A stretch of 64,000 bases of DNA. Origin: Streptomyces rhizosphaerihabitans (GTDB taxonomy: Bacteria > Actinomycetota > Actinomycetes > Streptomycetales > Streptomycetaceae). The notes under the pieces were generated by a model, which saw only the letters and a list, made by a program, of their open reading frames with translations, was not told the DNA's origin and searched no databases. Position 1 is the first letter of the stretch; every line of letters starts with the position of its first letter. This document shows positions 56,103-64,000 of the stretch, one piece after another. The DNA is taken from assembly GCF_025399795.1 (NCBI RefSeq), contig NZ_JAODTZ010000036.1:1-64000 (forward strand), read 5' to 3'. Both the position numbers and the translations under genes were made by a program.

Positions 56103-56550
56103 GTTGGATGGATTCCTCGCGCGCGGGTGCGCCCAGCGCCGCCAAACGGGCGGTACTCGCAAGACGTGCCGCGGGGCTGGCGCGGTATCTGCACGATCCG
56201 CGGCCGCTGCCGCGGTGCCGGACCGGCATCTGCACGACCCGCGGCCGCCTCCTCATCGGAACAGGGATCCTGACGAAGCGGAACCGGGGCGTCGACAACC
56301 GGCAAGGGATCGATGCGGCTGACCTCGACCGCCTCAATTCGCTTTCACCACAGGTGAATTGCTGCCATGATCGCCATCGGTCTCCCACGGTGGGCCGGTA
56401 GGCGGTCGGGGCCCGGGTGCGTGCGGTGAGGTGTGCGGCCACAGCCCAACGAGCGGCCTCCGGCGTGCTGGCGCAGTGGCCGGAGGAGATCACATCGCGC
56501 ATGCGTAGAACACTCCGCGCGCTCAACAGACCGGACAGGTGGGGAACACA
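56103..56550. other. Intergenic region between divergent DUF6197 and lipoprotein genes
   Basis: About 450 bases with no supported gene. It includes the 21-bp direct repeat pair and a less GC-rich segment near 56330-56390, plausible for divergent promoters. No -35/-10 pair was assigned. Confidence 0.35.
56187..56248. repeat. 21-bp direct repeat pair
   Basis: A 21-base element starting ATCTGCACGA and ending CCGCGGCCGC occurs at 56187-56207 and 56228-56248 with one mismatch (T/C at position 11), 41 bases start to start (about four helical turns). The CCGCGG core is itself palindromic. Placement upstream of the DUF6197 gene suggests a regulator-binding pair. Confidence 0.6.
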
Positions 56551-57297
56551 GTGGTTCGTCGGACTGGTGTCCGTGTAGCGGCTGCCTTGCTCGTCGTGCT
56601 TTCGTCGGTCACGGCGTGCGGGGGCGGATCGGGGCATGGACGCGGGGAAGACGCCACGTCGGAAGCGGACAGCGAGCGGTCAGCGTCCAGAACTCCGGAG
56701 ACGCTGTTGAGCGCGCCGGATCTTGAGCGTGTGGCGGTCACGGGCAAGGACCTCGCCGGATACGAGGTGAACCCTGAGCCGGCGCGGGCCGCGGCTTCCC
56801 ACCGGAAAGTCGCCCCGGCCTCCTGCGGACCGATTCCCATGGCAATGGCGCTCAACAGCCCCTACCCCGCCACAACTCGCATCGCCCGGCTGTTCTCCGC
56901 GAAGGATCACAGCCCCGGAGTATCCATGAGCCTTTCCTCGTTCAGCGCCGAGGACGGGAAGCGGGTGGTCGATGCCGTCCGTACGGCGGCCAAGGAGTGC
57001 AGGACCTTCTACGATGCCTTCACCGATTTTCAGTACTCGTCGGTCGAAGTCCGACCCGACCCGGGATACGGCGACGAATCCGTCTCCCTGAGGTTCATCC
57101 AGATCTTGCCTGCCGTAGGCAAAGAGGTTGCGCCTGTCAAGGTTCCTCAGGCCGTGGTGGTCGTACGAAAGGGGACGGCCGTCTTGATGTTCCACAGCTT
57201 CAACAACCCTTCGCGGCGCAAAGGCCCGGCCGGAGTGCCGGACGCTGTTGTGAAGGGCCAAATGGAGAAACTCGGTGATCTGGGCAAGTCCGGATGA
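56551..57297 (+). CDS. Putative lipoprotein
   Basis: A 248-residue lipoprotein. The basic n-region RRTGVRVAAALLVVLSSVTA is followed by a lipobox Cys, then a polar G/S/E-rich linker and a soluble domain (about 55-248) with FSAEDGKRVVDAVRTAAKEC and VPQAVVVVRKGTAVLMFHSF. The layout resembles sensor-type or LpqN-like actinobacterial lipoproteins, but no family is certain. GTG 56551 has GGGGAA just upstream; GTG 56539 is the other option. Confidence 0.75.
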   Translation: MVRRTGVRVAAALLVVLSSVTACGGGSGHGRGEDATSEADSERSASRTPETLLSAPDLERVAVTGKDLAGYEVNPEPARAAASHRKVAPASCGPIPMAMALNSPYPATTRIARLFSAKDHSPGVSMSLSSFSAEDGKRVVDAVRTAAKECRTFYDAFTDFQYSSVEVRPDPGYGDESVSLRFIQILPAVGKEVAPVKVPQAVVVVRKGTAVLMFHSFNNPSRRKGPAGVPDAVVKGQMEKLGDLGKSG

Positions 57298-57523
57298 TCT
57301 CTGAGCAGATGCCCGCTCGCAGGTCGTGGACGCCGAGGAAGCCGCCGGAAGTCCTGGGAACCTCGGGGGAGTCGGGGGCGCCCCTCCCTCGTCGTCGCGC
57401 CACTCGCTGACAGCCGCAGTCACTTGGGTCGGACCAACAGGATCCTCGTGGCGTGCCGCTCCGGCGTCACGGCGGTGCCGGAGCGGCGGACCGGAGCAAC
57501 TCTTCTCCGGCCTCCCTCGACCT

Positions 57524-57937
57524 TCAGACCTTGACGGTGGCGAGGGCGGCGGCGTACTGCTCCTCGCTGACAGGCTCCAGCCAGGTGGTCCCGTCGCCGT
57601 TGCCGTCACCGACCACCAGGGCGATGTGCGCCATGAGGGTCGTGTCGGTGGCGCCGTGCCAGTGCTCCTCGCCGGCCGGGCACTTGACGATCTCGCCGGC
57701 GCTCACGCGTACGACGTCCCCGTCGCGGGTGCCTACCAGGCCGATACCGTCGGTGATGTACAGAACCTGGCCGAGCGCGTGGGAGTGCCAGTTGGTGTGG
57801 GCGCCCGGGGTGAAGCGCACCAGACCGGCCGTGAGGCGGGCGGGCTCGGCGGGTGTCTCGATCATGTTGAGGTAGACGTCGCCGGTGAAACGCTCGGCGG
57901 GGGCCTTCAGCGTGGTGGTGGAGGTGATGTGTTCCAT
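57524..57937 (-). CDS. Cupin-domain protein
   Basis: A 137-residue single-domain cupin. Motif 1 is PGAHTNWHSHALGQVLYITD (H-x-H with later E replaced by Q), and motif 2 is CPAGEEHWHGATD. This is the (R)-mandelonitrile lyase-like or carboxymuconolactone-associated cupin type, small metal enzymes acting on hydroxy acids. ATG 57937 has an AAGAGAG box. Upstream lies a decayed SDR in the same orientation, which may once have formed an operon with it. Confidence 0.9.
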   Translation of the reverse strand: MEHITSTTTLKAPAERFTGDVYLNMIETPAEPARLTAGLVRFTPGAHTNWHSHALGQVLYITDGIGLVGTRDGDVVRVSAGEIVKCPAGEEHWHGATDTTLMAHIALVVGDGNGDGTTWLEPVSEEQYAAALATVKV

Positions 57938-57978
57938 GGCTCTCTTCTTCGATCGGGAGGAGGTGCCTGGGCTGATCC

Positions 57979-58173
57979 TCAGGCGTTGCCGTAGGGGAGG
58001 TCGGATCCGAGCTCGCGCGAGGCCAGCCGTCGGCCTGCGCGCGCAGCGCGTCGGCCTTGACGGTGACGGCTCCGATCGCGTCGGCGACGAAGCGGCCCGG
58101 GCTGCTCCCGACTGACGAGGGTGAGCAGGGCGGTGGCCAGTTCTGCCTGGTCGCCGGACTGCTGACCGTTCAT
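57979..58173 (-). pseudogene. SDR oxidoreductase C-terminal remnant, frameshifted
   Basis: Leftward from 58173 the reading NGQQSGDQAELATALLTLVS, REQPGP shifts frame to FVADAIGAVTVKADALRAQA and shifts back to ASRELGSDLPYGNA and a stop. The composite is the C-terminal 65 residues of an SDR (G-x-Q-x-G-D-x-x-x-L-A-x-A-L, L-R-F-x-A-x-x-D-A-I). The rest of the gene has been replaced by a transposase scrap at 58184. Confidence 0.75.
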
Positions 58174-58183
58174 GGACTGCCAG

Positions 58184-58330
58184 ACCCGGCTCGCCCGCTG
58201 CTATGAGTGGCGCGCCACCGTCATCGACGCCTTCTTCGACCTCGCCGACACGAGCATCACCGTACGCAGTCTGATACGGCAGGCATGGACGACCCACCGC
58301 TGGGACGAACGCCCGAACCGCCGACCATGA
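58184..58330 (+). pseudogene. IS5-family transposase C-terminal remnant
   Basis: A frame ending TGA 58328-58330 reads ARCYEWRATVIDAFFDLADT, then SITVRSLIRQAWTTHRWDER, PNRRP. This is the conserved end of Streptomyces IS5-group transposases (Y-E-R-R-x-x-V-I-D-A-F-x-x-L-A, I-R-E-A-W-T-T-H-R-W-D-x-R-P). Only about 48 codons remain. The junction with the SDR remnant marks an old insertion and deletion. Confidence 0.78.
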
Positions 58331-58354
58331 CCCGCACCCTTCTCCGCACGACTC

Positions 58355-58738
58355 TTATCTGACCGCTGCTCGGTTGCCGCTGCCAGCGCTGTGGTGCTCT
58401 TGAGCGGCAAGCACCTGATCGGCGTGATCGATCGCCCACTGGCCGAGGGCAGCCAGTGGTCCGTCGGCGAGGCTGCCGCCCAACTCGGACAGCTCATACG
58501 CCACGGAGCGGTCGGCCGGCGTGGTGATCCGTACGACCAAGCCGTTGGCGTGCAGACGGTGAAGCGTCTGGGTCAGGACCTTGTCGCTGACGCCCGCGAT
58601 GTCACTCAGAAGGTCGATCCGGCGGCGTCTGCCCGTTCGCAGCGCCATCAGTACCACTGGGTCCCAGGTGTGAGCGATCAAGTCGGCGGCCAGGCGCACC
58701 GCACAGTCGGCGGCGAAGGGCGGGCAGTGGTCGTTCAC
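58355..58738 (-). CDS. HxlR-family transcriptional regulator
   Basis: A 127-residue winged-helix regulator. The HxlR core is present: CAVRLAADLIAHTWDPVVLM, RRIDLLSDIAGVSDKVLTQT, LHRLHANGLVVRI and SVAYELSELGGSLADGPLAA. An N-terminal Cys (DHC) of the kind used for redox or electrophile sensing lies near residue 5. GTG 58738 has a GGAAGAGA box. It is divergent from an F420-reductase-like gene, and the palindrome between them is the obvious operator, giving repression of both. Confidence 0.9.
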   Translation of the reverse strand: MNDHCPPFAADCAVRLAADLIAHTWDPVVLMALRTGRRRRIDLLSDIAGVSDKVLTQTLHRLHANGLVVRITTPADRSVAYELSELGGSLADGPLAALGQWAIDHADQVLAAQEHHSAGSGNRAAVR

Positions 58739-58747
58739 GCGTCTCTT

Positions 58748-58794
58748 CCTACCGGATTCGGGCCTACCGATCGGTAGGCCCGAGGTTCCTACCG
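58748..58794. promoter_or_regulatory. HxlR operator: 24-bp palindrome with flanking half-sites
   Basis: A perfect 24-bp palindrome at 58759-58782 is built from CCTACCGA and its complement. Two more CCTACCG half-sites flank it at 58748-58754 and 58788-58794. The element lies in the 94-base gap between the HxlR gene and the divergent oxidoreductase, where HxlR repressors bind. Confidence 0.8.
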
Positions 58795-58832
58795 TAGCGA
58801 GGCATCAGCCCTTCGAGGAATGAGAGAGCGAC

Positions 58833-59477
58833 GTGCGTATCGGAATCCTGGGCACCGGCGTGATGGCCTCGGCACTGGCGGAGGCGTGGACGCGACGTGG
58901 ACATCACGTCCTCGTCGGAGGCCGTTCACAGGACAAGGCTCGGGCGATCGCCGAGCGGCTCGGCGACGCGGTCGAGGCGGTCGACCCCGTGCAGGTGGCC
59001 AGGGCGAGCGATGCCGTGGTCGTGGCAGTGGCATGGGAGGGGCTCGACCAGGTGCTCGCTCTCGCCGAGGCCGACGAGGGGTCGTTGGCGGGCAAGGCCG
59101 TGATCGACTGCACCAACGCAGTCGACTACACCTCCGGCCTGCTCAAGCCGCCCACCGGGTCGGTCGTACAGCACATCGCCGAGCGAGCCGTAGGCAGCCG
59201 GGTGGTCAAGGCGTTGCACCTGTTCGCGGGAACGGGCTGGCTGGCGCCGACGCCGTCGGGGCAACCGAAGCGGACCGTGGCGATGTGCGGCGACGACGAC
59301 GCGGCGCTCGGCATCGCCGCCGAACTGATCCGCGACCTCGGTGGCGTGCCCGCCGTGATAGGCGGACTGGAGCACGCCCGGCAGCTTGAAGACGTGGCGG
59401 GTTTCGTCATGCGGCTGGTCGCGGCGGGCCACAACCCAGTCACCGCCGTGCCCGTCGTCGACCGGTCGCAGGACTGA
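58833..59477 (+). CDS. NADPH-dependent F420 reductase-like oxidoreductase
   Basis: A 214-residue Rossmann protein. The N-terminal MRIGILGTGVMASALAEAWT is the dinucleotide loop, GGRSQDKARAIAERLG the NADPH 2'-phosphate site. CTNAVDYTSGLL, VVKALHLFAGTGWLAP and MCGDDDAALGIAAELIRDLG follow the F420:NADP oxidoreductase/coenzyme F420-dependent family pattern. Start GTG 58833. It is the target gene of the divergent HxlR regulator. The real cofactor and substrate are unproven; many family members in Streptomyces act on electrophilic small molecules. Confidence 0.85.
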   Translation: MRIGILGTGVMASALAEAWTRRGHHVLVGGRSQDKARAIAERLGDAVEAVDPVQVARASDAVVVAVAWEGLDQVLALAEADEGSLAGKAVIDCTNAVDYTSGLLKPPTGSVVQHIAERAVGSRVVKALHLFAGTGWLAPTPSGQPKRTVAMCGDDDAALGIAAELIRDLGGVPAVIGGLEHARQLEDVAGFVMRLVAAGHNPVTAVPVVDRSQD

Positions 59478-59595
59478 CCACGTCGCTCGTCGCATGCGCT
59501 GCGAGACGACCGGCACTCGCACCCGGCAGCACCCATCCGGGGTCAGGCAGTGCGGTCACGATCTCCGCCGGACTGCGGGCCGGATCGAGGCACTC

Positions 59596-60561
59596 ATGCC
59601 GGCCCGGATAAGTGTCTACGATTTCGGCATGCAGCGCAGCGATGTCACGAGTGACGACGGCACTTGGGTGGGCCTGTCCCTGGACGTACAGGATCGCCGT
59701 CTGCCAGGGCTGTGCGTGTTCAGTGCCGGGGCGCGGCTGCTGGTCTCCCGGCGGTCGCGCCCTGTGCTGCTTGCCGTTGTCGACGAGCAACTCCAGGGCG
59801 TGGACTTCTGGCGCACCGACGAGTACCGCTCCGTCGTTCCCCCGTTGCGCGCCGATGCGGGGCGTGCCCTGGCGGGCAGCCCGCAACGATGGGCCCACCG
59901 CTTCGCGCAGTACCTCATCGACTCGCTGGACAGCCCGCTGCACGAGGGCCGATGGCTGCTCTCATGCCAGAATCCGCTCCTGCGGTGGCGCCACGCCGAT
60001 ACTTCACACGCCGAGTACTGGCGCTCGATGCTCATCGACGGCCATCCGGACGGCTACATCGACTGGTTCTTCCACTCCTGGGGGTGGGAGGTCCTTCCGC
60101 TGCGGCCGATGCCCGATAGCGACGACAGCCGGGTCAAGGCGTACCGCAAGCAGGCCCGGGAAGGAACGCTCCCACCCGTCCTGCTGTGGTGGGTCAGCGG
60201 CCTGGACTGCCATCTCGTCCTGGACGGCCACGCCCGGCTCGCGGCGGCGATCGCCGAATCCGTCGAGCCTCCGCTGCTGCAGTTGCACCGCACGGTGCCG
60301 CGCGATGACCTGGCCGCGCGCATCGATGAGGCAGTGGGCTTCTACGAGGACGAACTGGCACGCTTCGCCGAACTCCGCGCGGTCCACGGTCCCACTGTCC
60401 CGGACGGTGCCGCCACCACCGGCCCTCAGCTCGTCCGCCTCCTCCACGACCTGAACACCGCGCAACAGCCGAGCTGGGCCTGGCCCCTGTCCGGCGGGGA
60501 GGCCCAGTGGCGCCGCATTGCACGCCAGGTGACCGCCGGCCAGGACTGGCCCCGTACCTGA
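59596..60561 (+). CDS. Hypothetical protein with ParB-like DGHARLAAA motif
   Basis: A protein of about 321 residues with no signal or membrane segment. The stretch LDCHLVLDGHARLAAAIAES (about residues 208-227) resembles the ParB/sulfiredoxin-like nucleotide-binding core (D-G-H-x-R-x-x-A). The C-terminal half continues helical to HDLNTAQQPSWAWPLSGGEA. Similar stand-alone proteins occur in actinobacteria without assigned role. Start is ATG 59596 (GAGG box) or ATG 59629. Confidence 0.7.
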   Translation: MPARISVYDFGMQRSDVTSDDGTWVGLSLDVQDRRLPGLCVFSAGARLLVSRRSRPVLLAVVDEQLQGVDFWRTDEYRSVVPPLRADAGRALAGSPQRWAHRFAQYLIDSLDSPLHEGRWLLSCQNPLLRWRHADTSHAEYWRSMLIDGHPDGYIDWFFHSWGWEVLPLRPMPDSDDSRVKAYRKQAREGTLPPVLLWWVSGLDCHLVLDGHARLAAAIAESVEPPLLQLHRTVPRDDLAARIDEAVGFYEDELARFAELRAVHGPTVPDGAATTGPQLVRLLHDLNTAQQPSWAWPLSGGEAQWRRIARQVTAGQDWPRT

Positions 60562-60743
60562 GCCCTGCCGGATCCCTCCATCACTGGTGACAGGGTGTGG
60601 TGGATTCGCCGCTGGACGAGGATGCTGCTGCGCGTCCGAAGATATGGGTAGGGACATGCAGGACGGGCCGCCGCAGAAGAGGGCGGGGCATACCGCGGCG
60701 GCGTCCACGATGCTGCGGTCGGCCATTGGCGAGGAGACGCCAC

Positions 60744-61766
60744 ATGAGGATCATCGTCACGGGTGCGTCAGGATTCCTCGGGCGTCTGCTGGTCGGGCGC
60801 CTGCTGCGGACGCGGACGTTCGACGGCGTACCGATCACCCGGTTGGTCCTCGTCGACCACGTCGTCGGGCCGGGCTTCGCGTCGGCGGACGACCCGCTTG
60901 TGGACGTGGTGCACGGTGATCTGACCGACCGTCTCGATGACGTGTTCGCCGAGCCGGTTGACGTGGTGTTCCATCTTGCCGCTGCCGTGTCGGCCGAGTG
61001 CGAGGCGGACTTCGACCTGGGTATGGGCGCGAACCTCGACACCACTCGTGCTCTGCTGGAGGCGGCTCGGGCGCAGTCGCCGGCCGGCGGGGCCGTACCG
61101 CGGATGCTGTTTGCCAGCAGCCTCGCCGTCTATGGCTCCACCCCGGAGCTTCCCCTGCCGTCCGTGGTCAGCGAGGCGACTGTGCCCCTGCCTCAGTCGA
61201 GTTACGGAACGCAGAAACTCGTGTGCGAACACCTGATCGCGGACTTCACTCGCCGTGGCTTCATCGACGGCCGGGTCGTCCGACTGATGACCGTCGTGGT
61301 GCGGCCCGGGCGGCCGAACGCGGCTGCCTCGGGCTTCCTGTCCTCCATCATCCGCGAGCCACTCGCCCGACTCCCCGCAACCTGTCCCGTGGCCCCCGGC
61401 ACGCAGGTGGCCCTGGCCTCGCCGCGACGCACCATCGAGGGAATCCTCCGTGTCGCGGAGGCCGAGCGCGGCACCGGACCGGGACGCCTGGAGGGTCGCC
61501 TGCCGGTCAACCTTCCCGCACTCACGGTCGGCGTCGCCGAGATGCTCGCCACGCTGCGACAGGTGGCCGGCTCCGCCGCCACCGACCTGGTGACCTTCAC
61601 ACCCGACCCTGCCATCGCGGCCGTCGTCGGTTCGTGGCCGGCCGTCATCGACAACCGGCGCGCCGCCGGGCTCGGTCTGGAGCCCGACCCGAGTTTCCTG
61701 TCAGTGGTCCAGGACTACGTGACAGATCACCCCGACGCGGTCACCCTTCACCGCCCTCGCGGGTAA
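60744..61766 (+). CDS. denD: D-erythronate dehydrogenase-like (DenD) NAD-dependent epimerase-family enzyme
   Basis: A 340-residue extended SDR. NAD loop MRIIVTGASGFLGRLLV, DVVHGDLTD, VVFHLAAAVSAECEADFDLG, MLFASSLAVYGST and the Y-G-x-x-K active site (SSYGTQKLVCEHL) are all present. VRLMTVVVRPGRPNAAASGF is the stretch typical of DenD, which oxidises D-erythronate to 2-oxo-tetronate. An ATG 60744 start has a GAGGAG box. No other tetronate-pathway genes (OtnC, OtnI, DtnK) are visible nearby, so the physiological substrate is open. It lies upstream of the GH127 enzyme with operator-like sites between. Confidence 0.82.
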   Translation: MRIIVTGASGFLGRLLVGRLLRTRTFDGVPITRLVLVDHVVGPGFASADDPLVDVVHGDLTDRLDDVFAEPVDVVFHLAAAVSAECEADFDLGMGANLDTTRALLEAARAQSPAGGAVPRMLFASSLAVYGSTPELPLPSVVSEATVPLPQSSYGTQKLVCEHLIADFTRRGFIDGRVVRLMTVVVRPGRPNAAASGFLSSIIREPLARLPATCPVAPGTQVALASPRRTIEGILRVAEAERGTGPGRLEGRLPVNLPALTVGVAEMLATLRQVAGSAATDLVTFTPDPAIAAVVGSWPAVIDNRRAAGLGLEPDPSFLSVVQDYVTDHPDAVTLHRPRG

Positions 61767-61868
61767 CGCTGACGCCGCTGCCCGGGTGATCGCGCGGGTG
61801 CTCTTCGTGGCGCGCGTGAACTCTGGACAGGCGGACCTGGCCGTGCTGTCATGTCCGCGGCACCATTT

Positions 61869-61982
61869 CCAACGTTGTAGAAGATCGCAGCGCTTCCCGC
61901 CTCCTTCCGCATTCACGCTGTGGATCCGCTTCTGGATGATCCGGCGTTGTCCGGCGTTGTCCGATAAAGAGACAACGTTGTC
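61869..61982 (+). promoter_or_regulatory. LacI-type operator sites before the GH127 gene
   Basis: GACAACGTTGTC (61971-61982) is a perfect 12-bp palindrome with the central CG of LacI-family operators. A second AACGTT core lies in CCAACGTTGTAG (61869-61880), about 100 bases upstream. Between them is a direct repeat CCGGCGTTGT (61941-61950 and 61951-61960). The proximal site ends 40 bases before the GH127 start, a position suited to repression of a sugar-degradation operon. Confidence 0.65.
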
Positions 61983-62021
61983 GCACTGCAAGCCGACTCC
62001 TCTCGAAGGCAGGTCACCCGC

Positions 62022-64000
62022 ATGTCAATGAGCAGGCGGAAAATCCTCGGTATGGGCTCCAGCGCCTTGGGAGCCGCGGCTCTCGGAGTCACTTTCGCGG
62101 GAGGTGCGGCCGCGGCTCCCCAACCGCGAGCCGAAACGCAGGTGCCCGACCGATTCCAGAAGCTGCCGCCCGGCAGTGTGGTCGCCCGTGGCTGGCTCGC
62201 CGGCCAACTCCGTTTGCAGCTCGACGGATTGTGCGGCACGTACGAAAACCTCTCGCACTTCCTCGACCTCTCCACCACCGGCTGGGTTCACCCCGAGCGC
62301 AACGCCTGGGAGGAGGTGCCGTACTGGCTGCGCGGCTACATACCGCTGGCCATCGCCACAGGGGACGCACACGCGCTGACCCGCTCGCGCGAGTGGGTGG
62401 ACGGGATCCTCGCAACCCAGGACAGCGACGGCTTCTTCGGACCGCGCGCCTTACGCACCGCACTCAACGGCGGCCCGGACTTCTGGCCTTTCCTGCCGCT
62501 CCTGCAGGCCCTGCGGACACACGAGGAGTACACCCACGACCAGCGGGTCGTGCCGTTCCTGGTCCGTTTCCTTCGCTACATGAACGCCCAGGGGCCGGGC
62601 GCCTTCAACACCAGCTGGGTGTCCTACCGTTGGGGTGACGGTCTCGACATCGTCGTATGGCTCCACCGCCGGACCGGCGAGGCGTTCCTGCTCGATCTCG
62701 CCGCCAAGATGCACACCTACGGCGTCGACTGGACCGGCGCCACCCCGAGTCGGCACAACGTGAACATCGCCCAGGGCTTCCGGGAGCCCGCTCAGTATGC
62801 CCAGTTGACCGGTTCCGCCGATCTCACCCGGGCCACCTATCGTGCCTACGACGCCGTCATGGGCACCTACGGACGGTTCCCCGGTGGCGGGTTGGCCGGC
62901 GACGAGAACTTCCGCCCCGGTTTCACAGACCCCCGGCAGGGCTTCGAGACCTGCGGCATTGTCGAATTCATGGCCAGCCACGAGCTGTTGACCCGGATCA
63001 CCGGCGATCCGGTGTGGGCGGACCGCTGTGAGGACCTGGCCTTCAACATGCTCCCGGCCTCCCTCGACCCCGACGGAAAATCCGTTCACTACATCACCAG
63101 CGCCAACAGCGTCGACCTCGACAACCGTCCCAAGACGCAAGGGCAGTTCCAGAACGGCTTCGCCATGCAGGCCTTCCAGGCCGGCGTCGACCAGTACCGG
63201 TGCTGTCCGCACAACTACGGCATGGGCTGGCCGTACTTCACCGAGGAACTCTGGCTCGCCAGTGCCGACGGCGGTCTCGCCGCCGCGCTCTACGCTCCGA
63301 GCAGGGTCCGAGCCACGGTCGCCGGCGGAACGACGGTCACCGTCACCGAAGAAACGGGCTATCCCTTCGAGGACACGGTCACCCTCACCGTCTCCACGCC
63401 CCGTCCCGTGCGCTTCCCCCTGCAGTTGCGCGTGCCGGGCTGGTGCAAAGGGCCGCGGCTACAGGTCAACGGCACTTCAGTGGCGGCCTCGGACGGGCCG
63501 TCCTGGGCGCGGGTGGAGCGAACCTGGCGCGACGGCGACGTCGTCCGTCTGCAGTTGCCTCAGCAGGCCAAGCTGCGTTCCTGGCCCGGCCAGCACGGCG
63601 CAGTCGGCGTCGACAGAGGTCCGCTGGCCTACTCTCTGAAGATCGGCGAACGCTACGACCGCTACGCGGGAGATGACACGTTCCCCGCATACGAGGTCCA
63701 CGCGACCACCGCATGGAACTACGGTCTCCTCCCCGAGACCCCGCTGACGCCCGTACAGACCAGTGCTGTCGTGCCGGATCAGCCGTTCACTCCCGGCACG
63801 ACGCCTCTGCACATCTCGGCGCAGGTCCGGAAGATCCCGGAGTGGGTCGCGGACGACGAACATGTCGTCGCACCGCTCCAGGACAGTCCCGCCCGCAGCG
63901 AGGCTCCAGTGGAGACGGTCACCCTCATCCCCATGGGCTCCGCGCGGCTTCGCATCACGTCTTTCCCCACGGCGGCACCCGACGGCCGGGCCTGGACGCC
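62022..64000 (+). CDS. GH127 beta-L-arabinofuranosidase-type enzyme, Tat-exported, 3' end outside window
   Basis: At least 659 codons, open at the window end. The Tat signal SRRKILGMGSSALGAAALGV starts at residue 4. The catalytic core (about 45-430) shows the GH127 zinc/thiol site: FETCGIVEF (Glu309, Cys311) and QYRCCPHNYG (Cys394, Cys395), as in HypBA1, where Cys is the nucleophile. A C-terminal beta-sandwich follows (VRFPLQLRVPGWCKG). It would remove beta-L-arabinofuranose from plant or wall glycans outside the cell. Codon 144 is TTA (62451-62453), so translation should need the bldA leucyl-tRNA. LacI-type sites precede it. Confidence 0.9.
   Translation, partial: MSMSRRKILGMGSSALGAAALGVTFAGGAAAAPQPRAETQVPDRFQKLPPGSVVARGWLAGQLRLQLDGLCGTYENLSHFLDLSTTGWVHPERNAWEEVPYWLRGYIPLAIATGDAHALTRSREWVDGILATQDSDGFFGPRALRTALNGGPDFWPFLPLLQALRTHEEYTHDQRVVPFLVRFLRYMNAQGPGAFNTSWVSYRWGDGLDIVVWLHRRTGEAFLLDLAAKMHTYGVDWTGATPSRHNVNIAQGFREPAQYAQLTGSADLTRATYRAYDAVMGTYGRFPGGGLAGDENFRPGFTDPRQGFETCGIVEFMASHELLTRITGDPVWADRCEDLAFNMLPASLDPDGKSVHYITSANSVDLDNRPKTQGQFQNGFAMQAFQAGVDQYRCCPHNYGMGWPYFTEELWLASADGGLAAALYAPSRVRATVAGGTTVTVTEETGYPFEDTVTLTVSTPRPVRFPLQLRVPGWCKGPRLQVNGTSVAASDGPSWARVERTWRDGDVVRLQLPQQAKLRSWPGQHGAVGVDRGPLAYSLKIGERYDRYAGDDTFPAYEVHATTAWNYGLLPETPLTPVQTSAVVPDQPFTPGTTPLHISAQVRKIPEWVADDEHVVAPLQDSPARSEAPVETVTLIPMGSARLRITSFPTAAPDGRAWT

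Overview
The window is high-GC actinobacterial chromosome, almost certainly Streptomyces: strong third-position GC bias, GTG starts, ATGA and GTGA stop/start overlaps, an ECF41 sigma factor, mycothiol-type enzymes, Tat-exported hydrolases and one TTA (bldA-type) codon. No rRNA, tRNA or CRISPR array was seen. It reads as accessory or chromosome-arm sequence: many single-gene units, at least seven eroded gene or transposase remnants, and two large multigene systems.

Layout. 1-480: 3' end of a TnpB-type transposase gene with a nested hairpin at its right end. 0.7-8.1 kb: aldo/keto reductase, DUF427 protein, AlkZ-like winged-helix protein, a tandem alpha/beta hydrolase with a divergent MerR regulator and a readable MerR-type promoter, a flavin-type oxidoreductase and small proteins. 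8.6-13.9 kb: secreted NHL propeller, mycothiol-dependent isomerase-like protein, DUF6980, DoxX-like membrane protein, YceI, an SDR lacking its usual tail, and remnants of a histidine kinase and transposases.

14.6-22.8 kb is a five-gene biosynthetic operon: a carrier protein fused to the membrane-embedded tandem domains of epsilon-poly-lysine synthetase (Pls); a separate adenylation-carrier NRPS protein; a TauD/SyrP-like dioxygenase; SbnB; and SbnA. SbnA and SbnB make L-2,3-diaminopropionate (Dap), so the cluster probably makes a Dap homopolymer or oligomer, perhaps hydroxylated, using a Pls-type synthetase split over two polypeptides. A convergent MFS exporter follows.

24.9-41.1 kb: an ECF41 sigma factor with its CMD-family partner and a promoter of the ECF41 type, an Imm63/DUF6461-like ORF that runs through a GNAT gene, two lipoprotein or membrane genes, a 2H phosphoesterase, nitronate monooxygenase, SMI1 and TOPRIM proteins, a secreted transglycosylase-like/amidase enzyme, and a signalling operon (receiver-PP2C phosphatase, CHASE3-like histidine kinase, receiver).

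41.4-54.1 kb is a five-gene minus-strand operon: DUF4132, a 1637-residue protein, a MoxR ATPase, a DUF5682-VWA fusion and a SWIM protein. This is the actinobacterial version of an E. coli yeh-like MoxR/VWA system. A 15-bp perfect hairpin lies between its second and third genes.

54.3-64 kb: an inositol-phosphatase-like protein lacking metal ligands, DUF6197, a lipoprotein, a cupin, SDR and transposase remnants, an HxlR regulator with a palindromic operator next to a divergent F420-reductase-like gene, a DenD-like dehydrogenase, and a GH127 beta-L-arabinofuranosidase that runs off the window. The last gene carries a TTA codon and has LacI-type operator sites upstream.
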